DNA from: Agriotes lineatus
Taxonomy: Eukaryota; Arthropoda; Insecta; Coleoptera; Elateridae
Direction: 5' to 3'
Assembly (NCBI GenBank): GCA_940337035.1
Contig: OW679200.1
Location: 23,353,090-23,417,089, forward strand
DNA length: 64,000 nt
In this document: one piece after another, positions 44,536 to 58,678 of the stretch
Layout: each line of letters starts with the position of its first letter
Numbering within the stretch: position 1 is the stretch's first letter
The notes under the pieces: model-generated
Databases searched by the model: none
Told to the model about the DNA's origin: nothing
What the model saw: only the letters and a program-made list of their open reading frames with translations
Made by a program: the position numbers and the translations under genes

Positions 44536-46865
44536 TATACGTATTATCAAAACATAGATAAATGAAGACATATAATTAAAATTAGATGATATATTTCCCA
44601 AGATGAGGAGATTACATTTAACTGGAGAGGTCAGAATTTAATCTATAATCAATTTCACATAGTCACACCTAAACTCTGACGATATCTAATGCTATCGATA
44701 TTATGCGGCAGGACATTAGTATCGTAATTCAATTCAATGTCTACCTAGTTTTATTTATATTTCCAATACAACACACAAAATACGTGTAATTAAAACAACC
44801 AGTAATACCTACAATTCAGTCATTATAAACACCACTCATATAGTATTTCATGTGTGAATAATTTTCGAATGTCGAAGTACTAATTAATTCTGTTAATCAC
44901 AAAGCGCTAAGCTTTAATTTGGCGTGGGATTTTTAAATTGTGGTGCGTGGTTAGAACTTAGAACCATAACATTCAATAAATGTAATGTATTTTAAGTTTA
45001 ATTATTTATTATAATTGATTATAAGTTCTCACAAAATGTGGCTGCACCTATTCTAAAACAGAAATTGTATGTATTTTATATTCTTAGGGCGTAACATGTT
45101 TTTAATTGCATCCACATTATTTCAGACCAGTAATAAAGATGGTGGGAGTATGATGTGACGTGCTGCTTACTGGCCAGTAGTCATTTACAAAAATGTAAAA
45201 ATTCAAACTACCCATGTTGCTTTAGTAGTAGTACGTCAACAATCTTATATCATTGCAGAGAAAAAAAAAATTGTGGTTTGCATTTAAAAAATTGCAACTT
45301 CAATTTAAATCAATCAAATAGGTAGTTCAATAGAATAACATGAAACGATAAGTATGCAATTTAGTCATCCCCCTCAAGTTTAATTTCTAAATCAAACCAA
45401 CCACGAGATTTACAATTTATAAGAGATACTTTGTAAAAGTACATATTAGTTTATTATAATTACATAAGCACGAGCGATTGAAGAAAAAGCGTGCGGGAAC
45501 AAAGATAGCAATGACTAAAGCAGGAAGCATCCAATTCACCAAGGAAAACACGATTACATGCATAAAATGTTCATTGTAAAAGATGGTGTAGATTATAGAA
45601 GTAATACATTTTAATACGAACTCCTCACTTACTAATAATATAAATGTCAGCCCACGTATTCTGATAAATTCCTTTTCATGTTTTATAGCTTATTACAAAA
45701 ACTAGTAATACTTATCCGTGAATCATAATTATCTTTACCTTCAAAAGATTTTGTATTTTATACTAATGAACATCTGTGTTTTTATTAATGCGTTGTTCTG
45801 AATTTAGCTTAATATAAATTGCATTTATTCAGCTCTAAAATATAAAACTCTTTAAGTAATTGAGGCGTTTCTATTTATACAGGGTGGTCTAGAATAACAA
45901 ATTGTCAAAATATTTAGCTTATACAGCACATACAGGAAAACATTTGTACATTATTTATAATAGGTACTCCAAATTGAACACTTAATTGTTACAGTATTAC
46001 AGCAGTGTATTCTTGAACGTGCAATATTCTAGTCATCTGTGGGCCACAAAAGAGGTAACCGTCAAGCGACCTTTCAATGTAGACCGCTTTCTTTTGTTTT
46101 GCAATGCTAGATCAAGCAAAAATTACAAACATTAGAGTTCGGTGCTTCCCCTTCCACTTAAACACGTCACAGACAAGCTGATCTAATATGGTAAGATCAA
46201 CATTACACTATTACACATATAAAGCTTCAATTTCATCTTTTACATCTAATTAGCATTATTCAGGCTGTTGAAGTTTATTGAAATGTGTACACATTTAACA
46301 CGGTTTAGTTGTTATTTTTGGGTTATTATGTTACTATATTCTATTTTTAAACGAACGTTTATGTTTCACAAAAGCAACTGCATCATAACTAGCAAAATTA
46401 GCAGCTTTTAAACTCAAATTAATGTACATGATTAAACAACCTCTATCGTGACTAAGAGCCAATCCCAAGAAGCAACGTAAATATGAATATAAGTTGCTAT
46501 TAAAATTACGGGGCCATCTGTGGGCAATCGGCGTCTCGCGGAAGCTACTTCAAACAACATGGGTTTTTCTACGTAAAATACAATAAAACATTGACTTAAT
46601 TTTACGTTTGTAAATACTACTGTATTTTTCATATCTAAACTGGTTTCGTGCTATCTAATTAAGAATTATAATATTCTCGTTTATTTATCATAATCAGCTT
46701 AACATAAACTACTGAACAAATCACGATTCATGCCATATCTACCGATGGAATGTAAACAGCGCTACGGCGAACATGATTTCTAGATCAAACACGATTTTAC
46801 GTAGTTCAGCAAGAGAACTACGTAAGAAACCGTGCGATCTTTGTATATTATTTTTATTGTAACAC
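44536..46865. other. AT-rich non-coding tract, copy 2
   Basis: Counterpart of 12643-14970 with a few single-base differences and a 2-base indel near 44840. No feature. Confidence 0.5.
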
Positions 46866-48206
46866 CAGTGGCGGCTGCTCCTTACGGGCGCAGGGGGCGC
46901 CAGCCTCCCAACCGGCAATAATCTACGGGGTTAAGTGGAAGAGCAGCGGGGACTGATAAGGCGCCTAGGCTGAACTTCGCCTCAAATGCTAAGAATTATT
47001 GTAGTTATTTTTGTAATTAAAAACAAAATGATCAAGGCAATAATAATGTAGCATTAGAAAGAAGTACCTAACTATTCTATTGCGTTTAAAAAAACCTCAT
47101 TCGCAGCATGCCATGATCAAATTGAAGTTTGCCGTCGGGTCCCCGGGTGGTGTAGCTTGAACAAGCGTCCACGTTCGACCAGTAGAGTTAAGCAACGCTC
47201 TTTCTGGTCAGAACTTGGATGGGAGTTCCACGGCTGCTTCGCTCGGCGCCTCGTGGTACGGCTGCCACGGAAATAGTTGGTCCCGGATGTCATAATAACA
47301 TCATGACAGTCGTTAGTGGGGTTGGAAGTCCCCATAAATGCACAGCGACGCCTATAATTGGCCCAACGGCTGTTGATCTAAGAAGTATATGTCAACATAA
47401 CATGAGTTATGGGTCAACACACTCGCTAATATCAATGCACCGAGCCGCTGCCAGCTGTTGGGGGGCGATTCGAAATAGAGCCCAAACTTATATGGTAATT
47501 ACGGGCGAAAATTCTGACGCTGCAGAACCGAGCATCACAGTTTTTACGTGACGCCAAGGCGTTGTAGCCGAGCCAATCGTTCGCTCCCGAAATGTAAAGC
47601 GATCCGGGCGTAAAGGCAACCGGCGCGCCTGTAAAACAAATGCGCAATCTTTGATAATAAAATGAATGCCAGCGGGCAAAGACGTTCTTGCATTCTTGTG
47701 GGCCGTGTTTAGAAATAAAATCGATTTCTGTTTATTTATTTTGGGTGATTTTGGTTGTTTCATGCAGTTTTCTACAAAATATATCGCAGAATAACATCAC
47801 TAAGTATTCTCAACATTAGTTTTTAAAAGCCTACCGTTAGCTGAAAAGCTTAAAATAAAAAAAAACTTGTATTAAATTTCAACCTGCAAAATATAGTTGG
47901 AACTCGCCATTTTCCAAGATTTCTGTGGAAATTTACAACAAAACCAAATGGATTTGTGAATCTGATGATGCGTCTTCTATGTTTTCATTATTAAATAAAG
48001 GATCGTGTTTCGTTTATTAACACATGCACATTTTGTGTTGAGCTTTAGTACCTACTTTTTGTTCTGTGCATATGAAGTTTCCTTTGGATTATTAAAATTA
48101 AAAATCATTGCTATGTTTTAATTAGAATATCGAGGAAATGTAGGTCAATATTTTTTAATGTTAATAATTGAGAGCCTCCAAATACAATTATCACGAGCCG
48201 CCACTG
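46866..48206. mobile_element. hAT carrying 5S-like segment, copy 2
   Basis: Counterpart of 14971-16311, including ends, flanking TGTAACAC/TGTAATAC and the GAGTTAAGCAACG...ACTTGGATGGGA block near 47185-47224. Confidence 0.85.
47157..47240 (+). ncRNA. 5S rRNA-derived segment, copy 2
   Basis: Identical in its promoter-like blocks to 15262-15345. Not a functional rRNA gene, as the pairing ends are missing. Confidence 0.7.
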
Positions 48207-48776
48207 TGTAATACTGATCATGAACTCCATTCGACAGCAAACAAACAAGTGAAGACGTGAACGGTGAGGGTGGAACTAATAATATAGCCTTCGTCTTTAT
48301 GAATATTTTCTGCTGCGTCTTTATTTTAGATAGATTTATAAGTATGGTTATTAAATGAAATGGGTGTGTACTGGCCTCAGTAGAAGTACATTGCACTATA
48401 AATTAATTTTGAGAACCACTGGCTAAATCAGATGAGAATACATTTTAATCTGATGCCCAACTGTTTTTTGCTTCTGCATTTTATCCAAATTCGGCCTTAT
48501 CGCAAATACCTGTGCGAGAACTTATGTTCATGGAAATTCATTAAAGTAACCATAAATCAGTTTAAGCAATTAAATGTTTTATTTTTTGTGGGATTACTGT
48601 TAATTTTTAACGTATAGATTATTAAGCAAATTTGTTGTTTGATGTCCTCTAACTACTCTTTAATTAAATGACCCTGCTTATGAATCACCCTGTATATTCG
48701 TATTAGCTCTTTCTTATTCATTTTGTGAATAAAAATGGCGATAAGACTGATAAATACAGACGGCTAGATCGGCATG

Positions 48777-49273
48777 TTGCCGGCACGTAGCAGTAAAGTT
48801 TGAACCATACAGTTAGATGGCGCATAATCGCTATTTATGTATCAAGTACCTACTGTAGAACTTTACTGGACGAGTCTATTTTATGACACAGCGAGCGTAG
48901 CAAGCAACGATGTCGATAAAGAGGAGGCGTCGCAAATATCCGAGTTTTTTTTTAAATAAAAATGAGGACAAGGCCGATAAACACAGTTACACCTAAAAAA
49001 AAACTTTTGCTATATTGAACAGTTGATATTTGGTTTAGCAACACGACGACATTAACACGTTTGCCGGCATATAGCAGTAAAGTTTGAACCATGCAGTTAG
49101 ATGGCGCTGAAAAAGGAACACCTGTAGGTACAGCTTACGTTTATACACAAGAATTTTACAATAATCGCTATTTATGTATCAAATGCACACTGTAGGACTA
49201 TTGGACGAGTCTATTTTATGGCAGATCGAGGGTAGCGAGCGAGGGCGATAAAGAGGACGAGTCGTAAATATTT
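48777..49273. repeat. Diverged direct repeat pair, copy 2
   Basis: Counterpart of 16882-17378. Confidence 0.75.
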
Positions 49274-49492
49274 GATAGTTTCGAAGTGCGCTTTTTCTAA
49301 GGTTTATTGTGTTATCGACATCAAGAGCAGCTGTTGCCTCAATGTATTATGGATGAATTCCCTTTTATTATTTATAAAGTTTTCAGTTAATGCAATCTTC
49401 CATGATTTGAAGAAAATTATGACTTTTATTTTGACCTTTATTTTGATAGTAACTATTGGCATCGACATACGAACGTTTTGCTTTATTTTATG

Positions 49493-50134
49493 AACTACTC
49501 CAAGAAGTGGCACAGTTATGGACGCTAAATAATACTATATGAAGTGTTTATGAATTAATTGAATAAAAAATTATCTCATAATGTTTCATCAAATAGAAAT
49601 CCTTTATTTGTCTAAATTTTATCAAGCAAGTGGTGATTTTAGAAATTATTCCGGTAATTTTATTACGTGAAAAAATATCAGGGTAATTTTTAGATATAAA
49701 TTACACAGTAAACCTCACTTTACTAGACTTCAGGGGACAGTCAATGTTAGTCCAGTATAACCGAGTGTCCATTTAATCAGAATTTTATTTTTTAAGTTAA
49801 AAATAAAACATAAACATAAACTACTCCAAGAAGTGGCACAGTTATGGACGCTAAATAATACTATATGAAGTGTTTATGAATTAATTGAATAAAAAATTAT
49901 CTCATAATGTTTCATCAAATAGAAATCCTTTATTTGTCTAAATTTTATCAAGCAAGTGGTGATTTTAGAAATTATTCCGGTAATTTTATTACGTGAAAAA
50001 ATATCAGGGTAATTTTTAGATATAAATTACACAGTAAACCTCACTTTACTGGACTTCAGGGGACAGTCAATGTTAGTCCAGTATAACCGAGTGTCCATTT
50101 AATCAGAATTTTATTTTTTAAGTTAAAAATAAAA
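49493..50134. repeat. 326-bp tandem duplication, copy 2
   Basis: Counterpart of 17598-18239, keeping the same single-base difference between units (TACTAGAC / TACTGGAC). Confidence 0.95.
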
Positions 50135-51663
50135 TTAAATAGTAAGTTGTAAAATAATTTATTTAAAGTTTTAATAACATAGAAATTATAAAAATATAAG
50201 ATTACAAAAATCCGTAATTTTTCGTTCTTACAAACGTCGTTTAAAACAATTTGTATTTTGTTTAACTGAAGAAGAATTGATGAAGAATTTCACTTGCATC
50301 ATCCCCTTGCTGAACGTATTGTTGTAAGGTCTGAAAAGAGTTTAAGGCATTTGAAAGTCACTTCAACATGCTTCCCCAACGGAACTTGGTTCGAATATAA
50401 TGGACTTTTTGTCCATTGCAAGCGAAAGTCCAGAATATCCGATTCTACTTACGTATTTAAATAATTCTTTAATCGGGAGTTTGATAATCAATACATTACA
50501 AACGAGAGTCCATTCCGTTATAAGTGGACTATATGGTATTTACTAATTACATGTCCTTGCTATCGTTATTATACGTTGGTATCTTGATAAACTATTTTTT
50601 TATGTTAACGTCCATTTGTAACGCTTATTCAGTAAATTCTCTTGTAAAATACCCAATCAATTACAGATAATTTCTCAATCTCTTGGGGCATTAACTATTG
50701 AATACACACAGCAAAAATTAATATAACGATTTTAACAAAGTACGGATTCTGATATAGGTGCACCCTCATGAGGATGAGGAGACTTCAAAACAGTTACTCC
50801 ACTACTGCTCTACTATTTGTAGTTTTATTCGTGGTCTATTAATTTATCTTAATATTACTCAGCAGCACAATATTTGCTCTTCTGTCGAATAATCTGAAAA
50901 ATATTTATGGCGTATCATTAATTTCTATTTATAACTGACACGCTGTCAGTAATAGACATAAACCACCGCAGTTGCAATGCTAATCCTGGTTCCAATAAAA
51001 CATAGTACGAAACTCCAATACACCCTGTATAATTAATTAAAATGCATTTTATACGCAGTTCACATAACAAACGATTTAAATGTTGCCAGTAATATAACAA
51101 TTTCCAAGTTCTGACGGTATGCGGATACACTTGTGCGCATAATTTAAGCTTAAATAATAATCTAGGTATTTTATGAATAACGGTAATTAGAAATATATGC
51201 GTAGTAGCCTACTACGAGTTTGTGTGGTTTACAGAGCATGTCCAAATTACAACCTACTTTTGTTGCGATAGACGCACATTTATTTCAAATTCGGGAACAA
51301 TATGCTATAGAATAGACAATTGCTAAAAGCAAACGGAACGATTATTATTATGATTAATAATGACCGTCACATACATCTTATAATGCATTTTTTAACTACG
51401 TGTACTTGGACAGTTGCTGTATTTTATCTACGAAAATCTCCATCATAAAGTAACATTTTAACGATGAGTGTGGATAAAATGCTACTTTATTCACTAGTGA
51501 ATAAAATAGTCCATGAACCTTAGCAACTAACAAAATAAATACGTGCTACCCTGGTAACTGGTGCAAAAACAGGTAACATATTTATTTGAAATTATCAATT
51601 TCAAAACTTATTTATGTAACTAAATGTAGGCATTGGAAAAAATGTAATATGCCACACGTGAAT
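50135..51663. other. Non-coding tract, copy 2
   Basis: Holds the right part of the possible Tigger-like element (to about 50540), then AT-rich sequence as in 18646-19768. No gene. Confidence 0.45.
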
Positions 51664-52628
51664 AATAGCTATTTATGAAACAAGTGCTAAAAGTCGACGT
51701 TTATGCGCGAGACATGAAAATTATGAAACTCAGCCTTCGGCTTCGTTTCATAATTTTCATGTCTCGCGCATAAACGACTTTTAGCACGCGTTGCATACAA
51801 TCTTTTATCTACGACCTTAATTTTACCGTTATTAATCCATAAATATCGATTTAAGAAAGGTTCGCATCTGCGACGCTTTTAATTTATGTCATAATGAATA
51901 GTAGGCCTGCGCCGCGGTGGCGATTGTTTGGCCACGCCCGTGCTGTCAAGGTGAGTTACGAAATGTAATTATTGATACTCCACATATGACTGTATTCATT
52001 ACATAACGCTTTAATTATTTCAAAAACGCTTTACCTGTAACGCAAGAAGCAGATAAAGATATTTATCTACGACCACTACTAAAAGTAGGCCTTTTAGCGC
52101 TAGCTTGTTTCACTAAAAGTGACGTTTTATAGTTTACCGTGTTTAAAGAAATCAGCTGTTTACTTTTAGCACATGTGCTAAAAGTGAAGCGAGGTTCAAA
52201 ACTACAATTTCGAACTGCAAGTGAAGTTGTAAAGCTATTCTAGTTGCTTCTTGCGTTACAGGTAAAGCGTTTTTGAAATAATTAAAGCGTTATGTAATGA
52301 ATACAGTCATATGTGGAGTATCAATAATTACATTTCGTAGCTCACCTTGACAGCACGGGCGTGGCCAAACAATCGCCACCGCGGCGCAGGCCTACTATTC
52401 ATTATGACATAAATTAAAAACGTCGCAGATGGGAACCTTTCTTAAATCGATATTTATGGATTAATAACGGTAAAATTAAGGTCGTAGATAAAAGATTGTA
52501 TGCAACGCGTGCTAAAAGTCGTTTATGCGCGAGACATGTTATGAAACTCAGCCTTCGGCTTCGTTTCATAATTTTCATGTCTCGCGCATAAACGTCGACT
52601 TTTAGCACTTGTTGCATAAATAGCTATT
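51664..52628. mobile_element. Large foldback element, copy 2
   Basis: Counterpart of 19769-20729. The left-arm hairpin tip differs. Here it reads GAAACTCAGCCTTCGGCTTC in the orientation that copy 1 has only on its other strand, and it is four bases longer, restoring ATTTTCATG on both sides. Confidence 0.9.
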
Positions 52629-54163
52629 TCTTCATTTGGGGAAATTATCTCTAAAGTTTTCCCTTTATGGTTAAAATGCTTCTTTATTCACTTGTGGGAT
52701 ACATAACTACATATTATGTTAATTTGATAGAAAAACTACAGTTTTTTTCCGAGAAGATGAAGCAGCCAATTTATTGAAATGTTTTTTTTTTAATTGTTAA
52801 TTTGTTTACGTTACGTTTACCTTACTTATACGGAGATTTTCCAAGATCAACTCATTTGCAGAAACGGGTGAACTGAGTATACTCTGTTCACTATGGTAGC
52901 ACTGTAGAATTTCTATTGGTTTTTTGCGTAATTTTGAAAATTTGGGTTTTTGTTACCTGGCAACTTTTATTTATTTTTGCTTAAGTCAGTTCGAAATATA
53001 ACCTACAATTTATAGTTTTCACATTAGGAGCTTTATTAATTGTTTCTAGTTACCCATAGCTTGCCTTAAAAATAATAACCATGATATAAAGGATTGTTTT
53101 TAATTGGATTTTGACATTGACAGGTTTATACTTATTATAACCAAAAATTATTGGGGTAGGGTTATTTTTCACCATTAAAAAGTGGAATAAGGAAAAACGA
53201 ATAGGGAAGGCACTCGTGGGCCTTGACAAATTAACGTTTTTTTCATGCATCGTGAGGGTAAACTCATTAAAGTTGCGACCAGATGATTATTGCCCGACAC
53301 AGCAAAATTTAAATTGTATGTAATTACAGCAATTTGCTCAAGAATTATTTACTTAAAACTTTTCCTTAATTTTATTAAACACATTCAGCTCGATAACGGA
53401 AAAGAAAGAACAATTAAAAGGCATATTAAATAGATTTTTCAATCTAGAAACGTCATGTTTGAATTAGGCAAGTAATTATTCTGCCAAGTGGCAAAAATAC
53501 AAATGTAAATACGAGTCCGATATATTCAAAATTATTGTCTACCTAAGAAACAATAATACATATATCGATTTTTCAAACAACGCTACTACAAAACCCAACA
53601 GTTTTTTTTTAATTATTTCAACTTTGAAGCTAGTTTTCCCTTCACAATAGTACCCAATAATTAAATACTACAAAGATTATTAACTGTCTCTATTTCTGCG
53701 TCAAAGCTGTTTTCAAGTTGTAAATAAAACAGTTATGTTCTAATAATTTTACCAACGGTTGAACACCAAAATTCTTTTACTGTATTTCAGATAGTTTCGG
53801 AAATCTGCGGACACTAAAACTGCATTGTTTGTTTCTATTATTAAACTGCTACTGCTACATCATCAGCCACGATAAAGACAATAAAACTCAAATTACAATA
53901 AACACTTTGTCAACACATTGTTCACATCTTGTAAACACTGATCAGTAACCATCAAATGACCTTTCAAGAAATTTTATTTAGTTTGATCCACACCGCTTTG
54001 CTTACATGAAACAATCATTGTTGTTGAAAAAAATGCATTGTTTACAGTTTACATGGTCGTAGTGTATATTTGGAAAAAAAATAAAGCAAATGACACTCGC
54101 TTTCAATAGGTTCCAAATTTTACAATAACATTTGCATTGTATTATCGTTTACCTCTTATTACC
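52629..54163. other. AT-rich non-coding tract, copy 2
   Basis: Counterpart of 20730-22263, nearly identical. No feature. Confidence 0.5.
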
Positions 54164-54480
54164 TTAAGCGATGTCGAGGCTGGTGCTTTCTACGCTAGCA
54201 TCTTGCAGTGTAGTGCTCAACTTGCCCCGGTTTCGGGTTACAAAATAGGAGCGCGCTTTTTGAGCTTTCGTAGCAACCATTACTTTAGGTGTGTGTTTTG
54301 CTGATGTGTGGACCTTGTTACTCCATCTCTTAGGTCTGTGGTTCTGAGCAGAGCACAGGTAATTTGGTGCCCAACTGTGAACGGTCTCACCGGACTCGGT
54401 ATCGATCACCAAGGCTGCGGAAAAATTCCGCTCACCGTGGGATTCGAACCGAGGACTTGATCAATGCATATGGTTAATAT
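54164..54480 (-). repeat. tRNA-derived SINE (second family), copy 2
   Basis: Counterpart of 22264-22580. Confidence 0.7.
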
Positions 54481-55224
54481 GACGTCTTGCAGCATAACGT
54501 ATTTACTAATTACATTAACAAACTGTGCGAGAACTTCAACTAGTTTGTGCATATTGCTGCGCCATTTAACCATATGTACTGAAATGATAATTTTAACTAT
54601 CGAAAGACTATTACTTGAAACTTTAACAATAATATTATCTCGGCAACTTTAACCAGAAATAGTACGTACTAAGTACTCCTCGCGCGTAAGACGGGATAAT
54701 GAGAGGGAGCATGCCAGTGCACGCTATTGGTGCGCATGAATAGTCAGCCTCATCCGGCCCAATTCTGGTTTTTTTCCTACGCGCAAAAGGTAGTCCTATT
54801 TTTTTAAAATTATTTCTTCCTCAAGTTATAAGATGCAATATTTTTAATATGTTGTTCAATTATTTTCTCTTTCGATTAACACTATCACCATTTCTGTACG
54901 ATTAAATGAGACGTGGTTTTCAGTGCATGGTCTTTTTGTTCGATCTTTGAAAGTTCTCACTCGAGTCTAAAAAATGATAAATTTTAGAAAATTCGTTTAT
55001 CCCGGGCCGAAATTTTCAATAATTTTAAAAGTGACACTTAGCCGGTATGTTTGAGATATAATTACGATTACGAGATAGCGACTGGATTAACTTAGAAGAA
55101 ATATGCTATAATATCGACTATAACGACATTGGATATAACGGTTATAAAGGCGCAAGTTTATGGACCCGGCCAGAGTTCATATTAAAAACATTGTCACCTG
55201 AAATTTAGTACAATTTATCGTATA

Positions 55225-55405
55225 CAAGCAAACTGCGCGCTACGCGCACGTGAAAGAGGATACGCGAAAGGTCAAGCTCCGAACCGAGCGCTAAGATAAG
55301 AAAAACAAAACCTAAACAAATATAAACATCTGTGAAGCCGGAACGTGAGATTCTATTTTGTGCCACAGACACACAGACACACATTAAGGAAAATTATATT
55401 ATAGA
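55225..55405 (+). repeat. 181-bp insertion, LINE-tail or SINE-like
   Basis: Present only in copy 2; copy 1 reads TCGTATATAACGAC through the site. It starts GC-rich (AACTGCGCGCTACGCGCACG) and ends in CACAGACACACAGACACAC then ATTATATTATAGA, the kind of microsatellite-like tail seen at 3' ends of some insect LINEs. No frame. Confidence 0.6.
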
Positions 55406-55538
55406 TAACGACTAGCTGTGGAAAGAATCCAGAAAGTTCACGGGTAATTGCCGAATTTTACGGAAACGGCAAAGAAGCCTGATATTTCTGTTTAGTTGTC
55501 AATGCATCCTCGAACAGTGAACAAATAAAAAATCGCCA

Positions 55539-55624
55539 TGTCAAAGCGAAAAGCTGCAATTATTTGGCGTTTAGAAGCCGGAGGGTCAAATGTTTCTATA
55601 GTCAAGAAATTTAATGTAAGTACA
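55539..55624 (+). pseudogene. CENP-B/pogo helix-turn-helix remnant, copy 2
   Basis: ATG followed by SKRKAAIIWRLEAGG and SNVSIVKKFNVST. The recognition helix region (KKFNVST) is intact, unlike copy 1. The downstream transposase is missing. Confidence 0.7.
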
Positions 55625-56827
55625 ATATACATACTACTATTTGGTACTAGAAATACGAATCAAGATTTTTGGAAATCAAAAAATTACTTAATTCTTGCTA
55701 TCAATAAAGCATTATAGTGCATTAAAAAAACTCATTTAGGGATAGAATTGAATGTCACCTTCAATTCAAATCTACTCAAATTAACTTGAGCGCGTTTTAA
55801 AAAGATCTCACGTTGAGCAAGCTATGACCAAACTGAAGTTTATCTGAATCTGAGTCGAGTTAAATTAAGGATGATATATTCATTTCTATAAAAGGCCTAC
55901 CCTAAATGAGTTTTCTTAAACGCACGATATTTTTTTCCAATCGGAATAAACGCAAAAATTAATAACTTTGTTTTTCTCGGCCTAGGCCAAAAAGTTATTC
56001 CTGTATCGTTACTGCTTGTCGTCTTCCGCACTGTGATTTCTTGTTGTCTAACAACAACCATAACGTATCGAAATAATGTATTTTACGATCCCAAAACATT
56101 TAGGAAAGCATCATTTTTCGTCCTATTGGAGAAAAACGTTTTTCTTTATTTATAGCATGTTTGTAGCGACCTAAGAATATAACAACCGAATTCTTTCGGT
56201 CCCTTGGACGTCGTTATAAATGATCTACTGTACTGTATAACAGTTATTTTATTATGAAAATGTTCGAAATACAGATTTTTGCGGAAATATCCGTTTTTGT
56301 GTATTTTAATACAAAAGAAGTGAGTTCGAAGTGATGTCTATCAGTCTGTCTATGTTCTCGCTACAGCCCAGACTTTTTAATCGATAGGCCACAAAATTGA
56401 TATCTACGTTTTTAATATAAATTGGGAGATCCCAGTGGCGCTTTACTCTTATGTTTTCTCCTGTTTTCCGGGAAATTTTTTAAGTGTTCTTTAAAAATAA
56501 AATTCTCTAGAACAAGATCACATATTAAGCAATTATCTAGAATTAAAAAAAAATGTATGACTTAGTTTTTGAAAAAAATGTAAAATAAAATTTTTACAAA
56601 TGTTTCCTCAAAGTCCAAAAATTAATAATGGCATTTTTATGTTATATATGTATTATGTAATTGTCTTTAACTTTGAAAACGATAACTTGATGCATATATT
56701 CGTACTAGTTGCATATATGAGATTCTATATTGACACTAGTGCTAATATGAAAATTTAGATGTAGATTTATAAGTAATGGTATTTACTATAAAAATTAATA
56801 TGATTCAAAATTACAGAAAATCTTTTA

Positions 56828-57140
56828 TGCAACACGTTACAAAATTAGTGTTTCCACACACAACGCTAGCGTTCGTAGGGCAAACCTCACGTCTAGTGTG
56901 AAAAACACTTTCATTTTGCAACTTGATACATAAATAGCTATTTTAACACGTACTTTTTTCAATAACGCCTTTTGTCGGTTGTAGACGAAAAATTGTTTGT
57001 ATTTCGTGGACGAAATTGGTGTTTTGTTGGCGCATTCTAATGACTTTTTGCCTCTACCTGACAGTAAAAACCACTCATTTCGCACACTTATTATAAAAAT
57101 GACTATTATGTAACTTATTGTGAAGTATCTCCCCATCGTT
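56828..57140 (+). repeat. Hairpin-family member in the copy-2 block
   Basis: GTAGACGAAAAATTGTTTG then TATTTCGTGG, GTGTTTTGTTGGCGCA, AATGACTT and TGCCTCTACCTGACAG follow in the same order as the minus strand of 32830-32990. The 99-codon minus-strand frame over it is incidental. Confidence 0.65.
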
Positions 57141-57364
57141 GCCGGACGCTAGATATATAATTATCAACACTAGACCTAGAGCAAAGCAGTTTTAACAAAT
57201 TAATACAAAGTCGTTACAATAAAAGCTTTTAAAAACAACATTTAATACAAAGGATATCACATATCAGTATAAAATTATATTTAATTTTCTTCTGCTTTGT
57301 AGAATACCTATTACTTTTGTATGGTCGACTAAATAAAAAGAGTTTTTCTAGTAGGCTTTGGATT

Positions 57365-57403
57365 TTGTATATTACTTCCCTCGTCTAAAAGACGAAGGGA
57401 CGA
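57365..57403. repeat. Perfect 12-bp palindrome arms
   Basis: ACTTCCCTCGTC and GACGAGGGAAGT enclose a short spacer, followed by ATTGTAATCACGAAAAA and a block AGATCTTCACGTTT, reminiscent of the ends of the ACTTCC-end family. Confidence 0.7.
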
Positions 57404-57599
57404 GGGAAGTATTGTAATCACGAAAAAATCACCTTCCGGGATTTCTTCAGATCTTCACGTTTCAAAGTCCCTAGATGACGAAAAAGAGGTTTTCTTAATT
57501 CCGTATGTCTGTTGGCAGTATAGCTCAAAAACTATTTGTCGGAGGAAGACGATATTTTGCATACATATTATATACAGGGAGTTTATTATAACGCGCAAT

Positions 57600-57815
57600 G
57601 TGTAAATGCGTTTATTTTAAAATGCAATATGGAAACGTTACTGAGTATTTAAAAACATAATATATTCTACGGAGGAAGGAATTCTGTTGATCAAATGATA
57701 TAAAGACTTCAGCTTACAGCAAGTATGTGGGTTATTACTTGCCCTGTTGTTCTTTCTGATGCTCCTTTTTTAATAACATTACGGTTCATATATTGCATTT
57801 TAAAATAAACGCATA
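57600..57815. repeat. Inverted repeat, possible MITE
   Basis: ATGCGTTTATTTTAAAATGC (57606 on) pairs with GCATTTTAAAATAAACGCAT (57795-57814). Outer blocks GCGCAATGTG and CACATTGCGC (about 57583 and 57881) may be the element's ends. Confidence 0.55.
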
Positions 57816-58160
57816 TACACAAGGCATGTACCTTTAGAAGCTAATAGTAACAATCAAGTCCTCATGGAAACGGGAATACCACATTGCGCATTCAAAGAAA
57901 TTTATTGTATCTACCTTGCATGAAACCGGTACAATTTCATACAAATATATACAGGGTGAGCGCCTTAAAAAATAAAATTTTGTTTATTTTTGGGTTAATT
58001 TTGAAATAGAAGAAAGTAATAACTTTCACATAGGTCAGGCTTTACATTTGCCGAGAATAAGACTCAACCGATACAGGATAATGTCACAAAAGAGTAAAAG
58101 CATTTCAATAATAACACCGTTCTGTTCAAGAGAGGCGCGCGCCGGACTTATTTGAAAGAG

Positions 58161-58232
58161 GCTCGGTAGCGTAGTTGGCTTTATCGGTGCAGATGTGGCG
58201 GGTTCAAACGCCAGCGGGATTATTATTTTTAA
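58161..58232 (+). repeat. tRNA-like segment, probably SINE or tRNA relic
   Basis: TAGCGTAGTTGG resembles box A. TGGCG-GGTTCAAA-CGCCA forms a perfect T-arm with box B. A T-rich run follows. The acceptor stem cannot be formed, so this is not called a functional tRNA gene. Confidence 0.55.
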
Positions 58233-58536
58233 TTTGAAAATGTATTTAATTTATTAGAAAGTTATCTTTACTCCTAACTTAATTTGATTTTTAAAATTAT
58301 TTAGTGTCACAATGTCGACGAGGGACGTTCTGGCTAAAGCCTTTTACAGATTTTTTAAAGTGTATTAACTGGCTTGTTTAACAAGTGATAATCAAATGTA
58401 ATTTTATTATTCATAGAATGTCAAAAGTGAAGTGATCTAACCTATACGTATTTTTATTGGCAATTTTTTACATTGTTATCAATACTTTAAGAATGATTTT
58501 AGCCAACTCTGAATCACATAGAAAATGAACAGACTG

Positions 58537-58678
58537 GATTGGAAGACACGTGTCTCAACTTATTTCAAGTTACAGTAAGCAACTGGTACTGTCAGAATAG
58601 ATAATAACACGCTTTGATTTGACAGTGACAGTTGCTTAGTGTAACTTGAGGTAAGTTAAGACATGTCTTACAATCCAA
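58537..58678. mobile_element. 142-bp MITE
   Basis: GGATTGGAAGACACGTGTCT and, reversed, GGATTGTAAGACATGTCTTA continue inward for about 60 bp (AAGTTACA, AGCAACTG, CTGTCA), leaving a 20-odd base loop. No clear target duplication. Confidence 0.7.

Larger units (their letters stand above)
55109..56230. mobile_element. pogo/Tigger element, copy 2
   Basis: Counterpart of 23204-24335 without the nested MITE. The right end CTACTG is followed by TA. It contains a 181-bp copy-specific insertion (55225-55405) and the better-preserved helix-turn-helix remnant. Confidence 0.7.

Noticed and set aside
58161..58232. Functional tRNA gene
   Set aside because: The T-arm is good but no acceptor stem forms and the anticodon arm is unclear.
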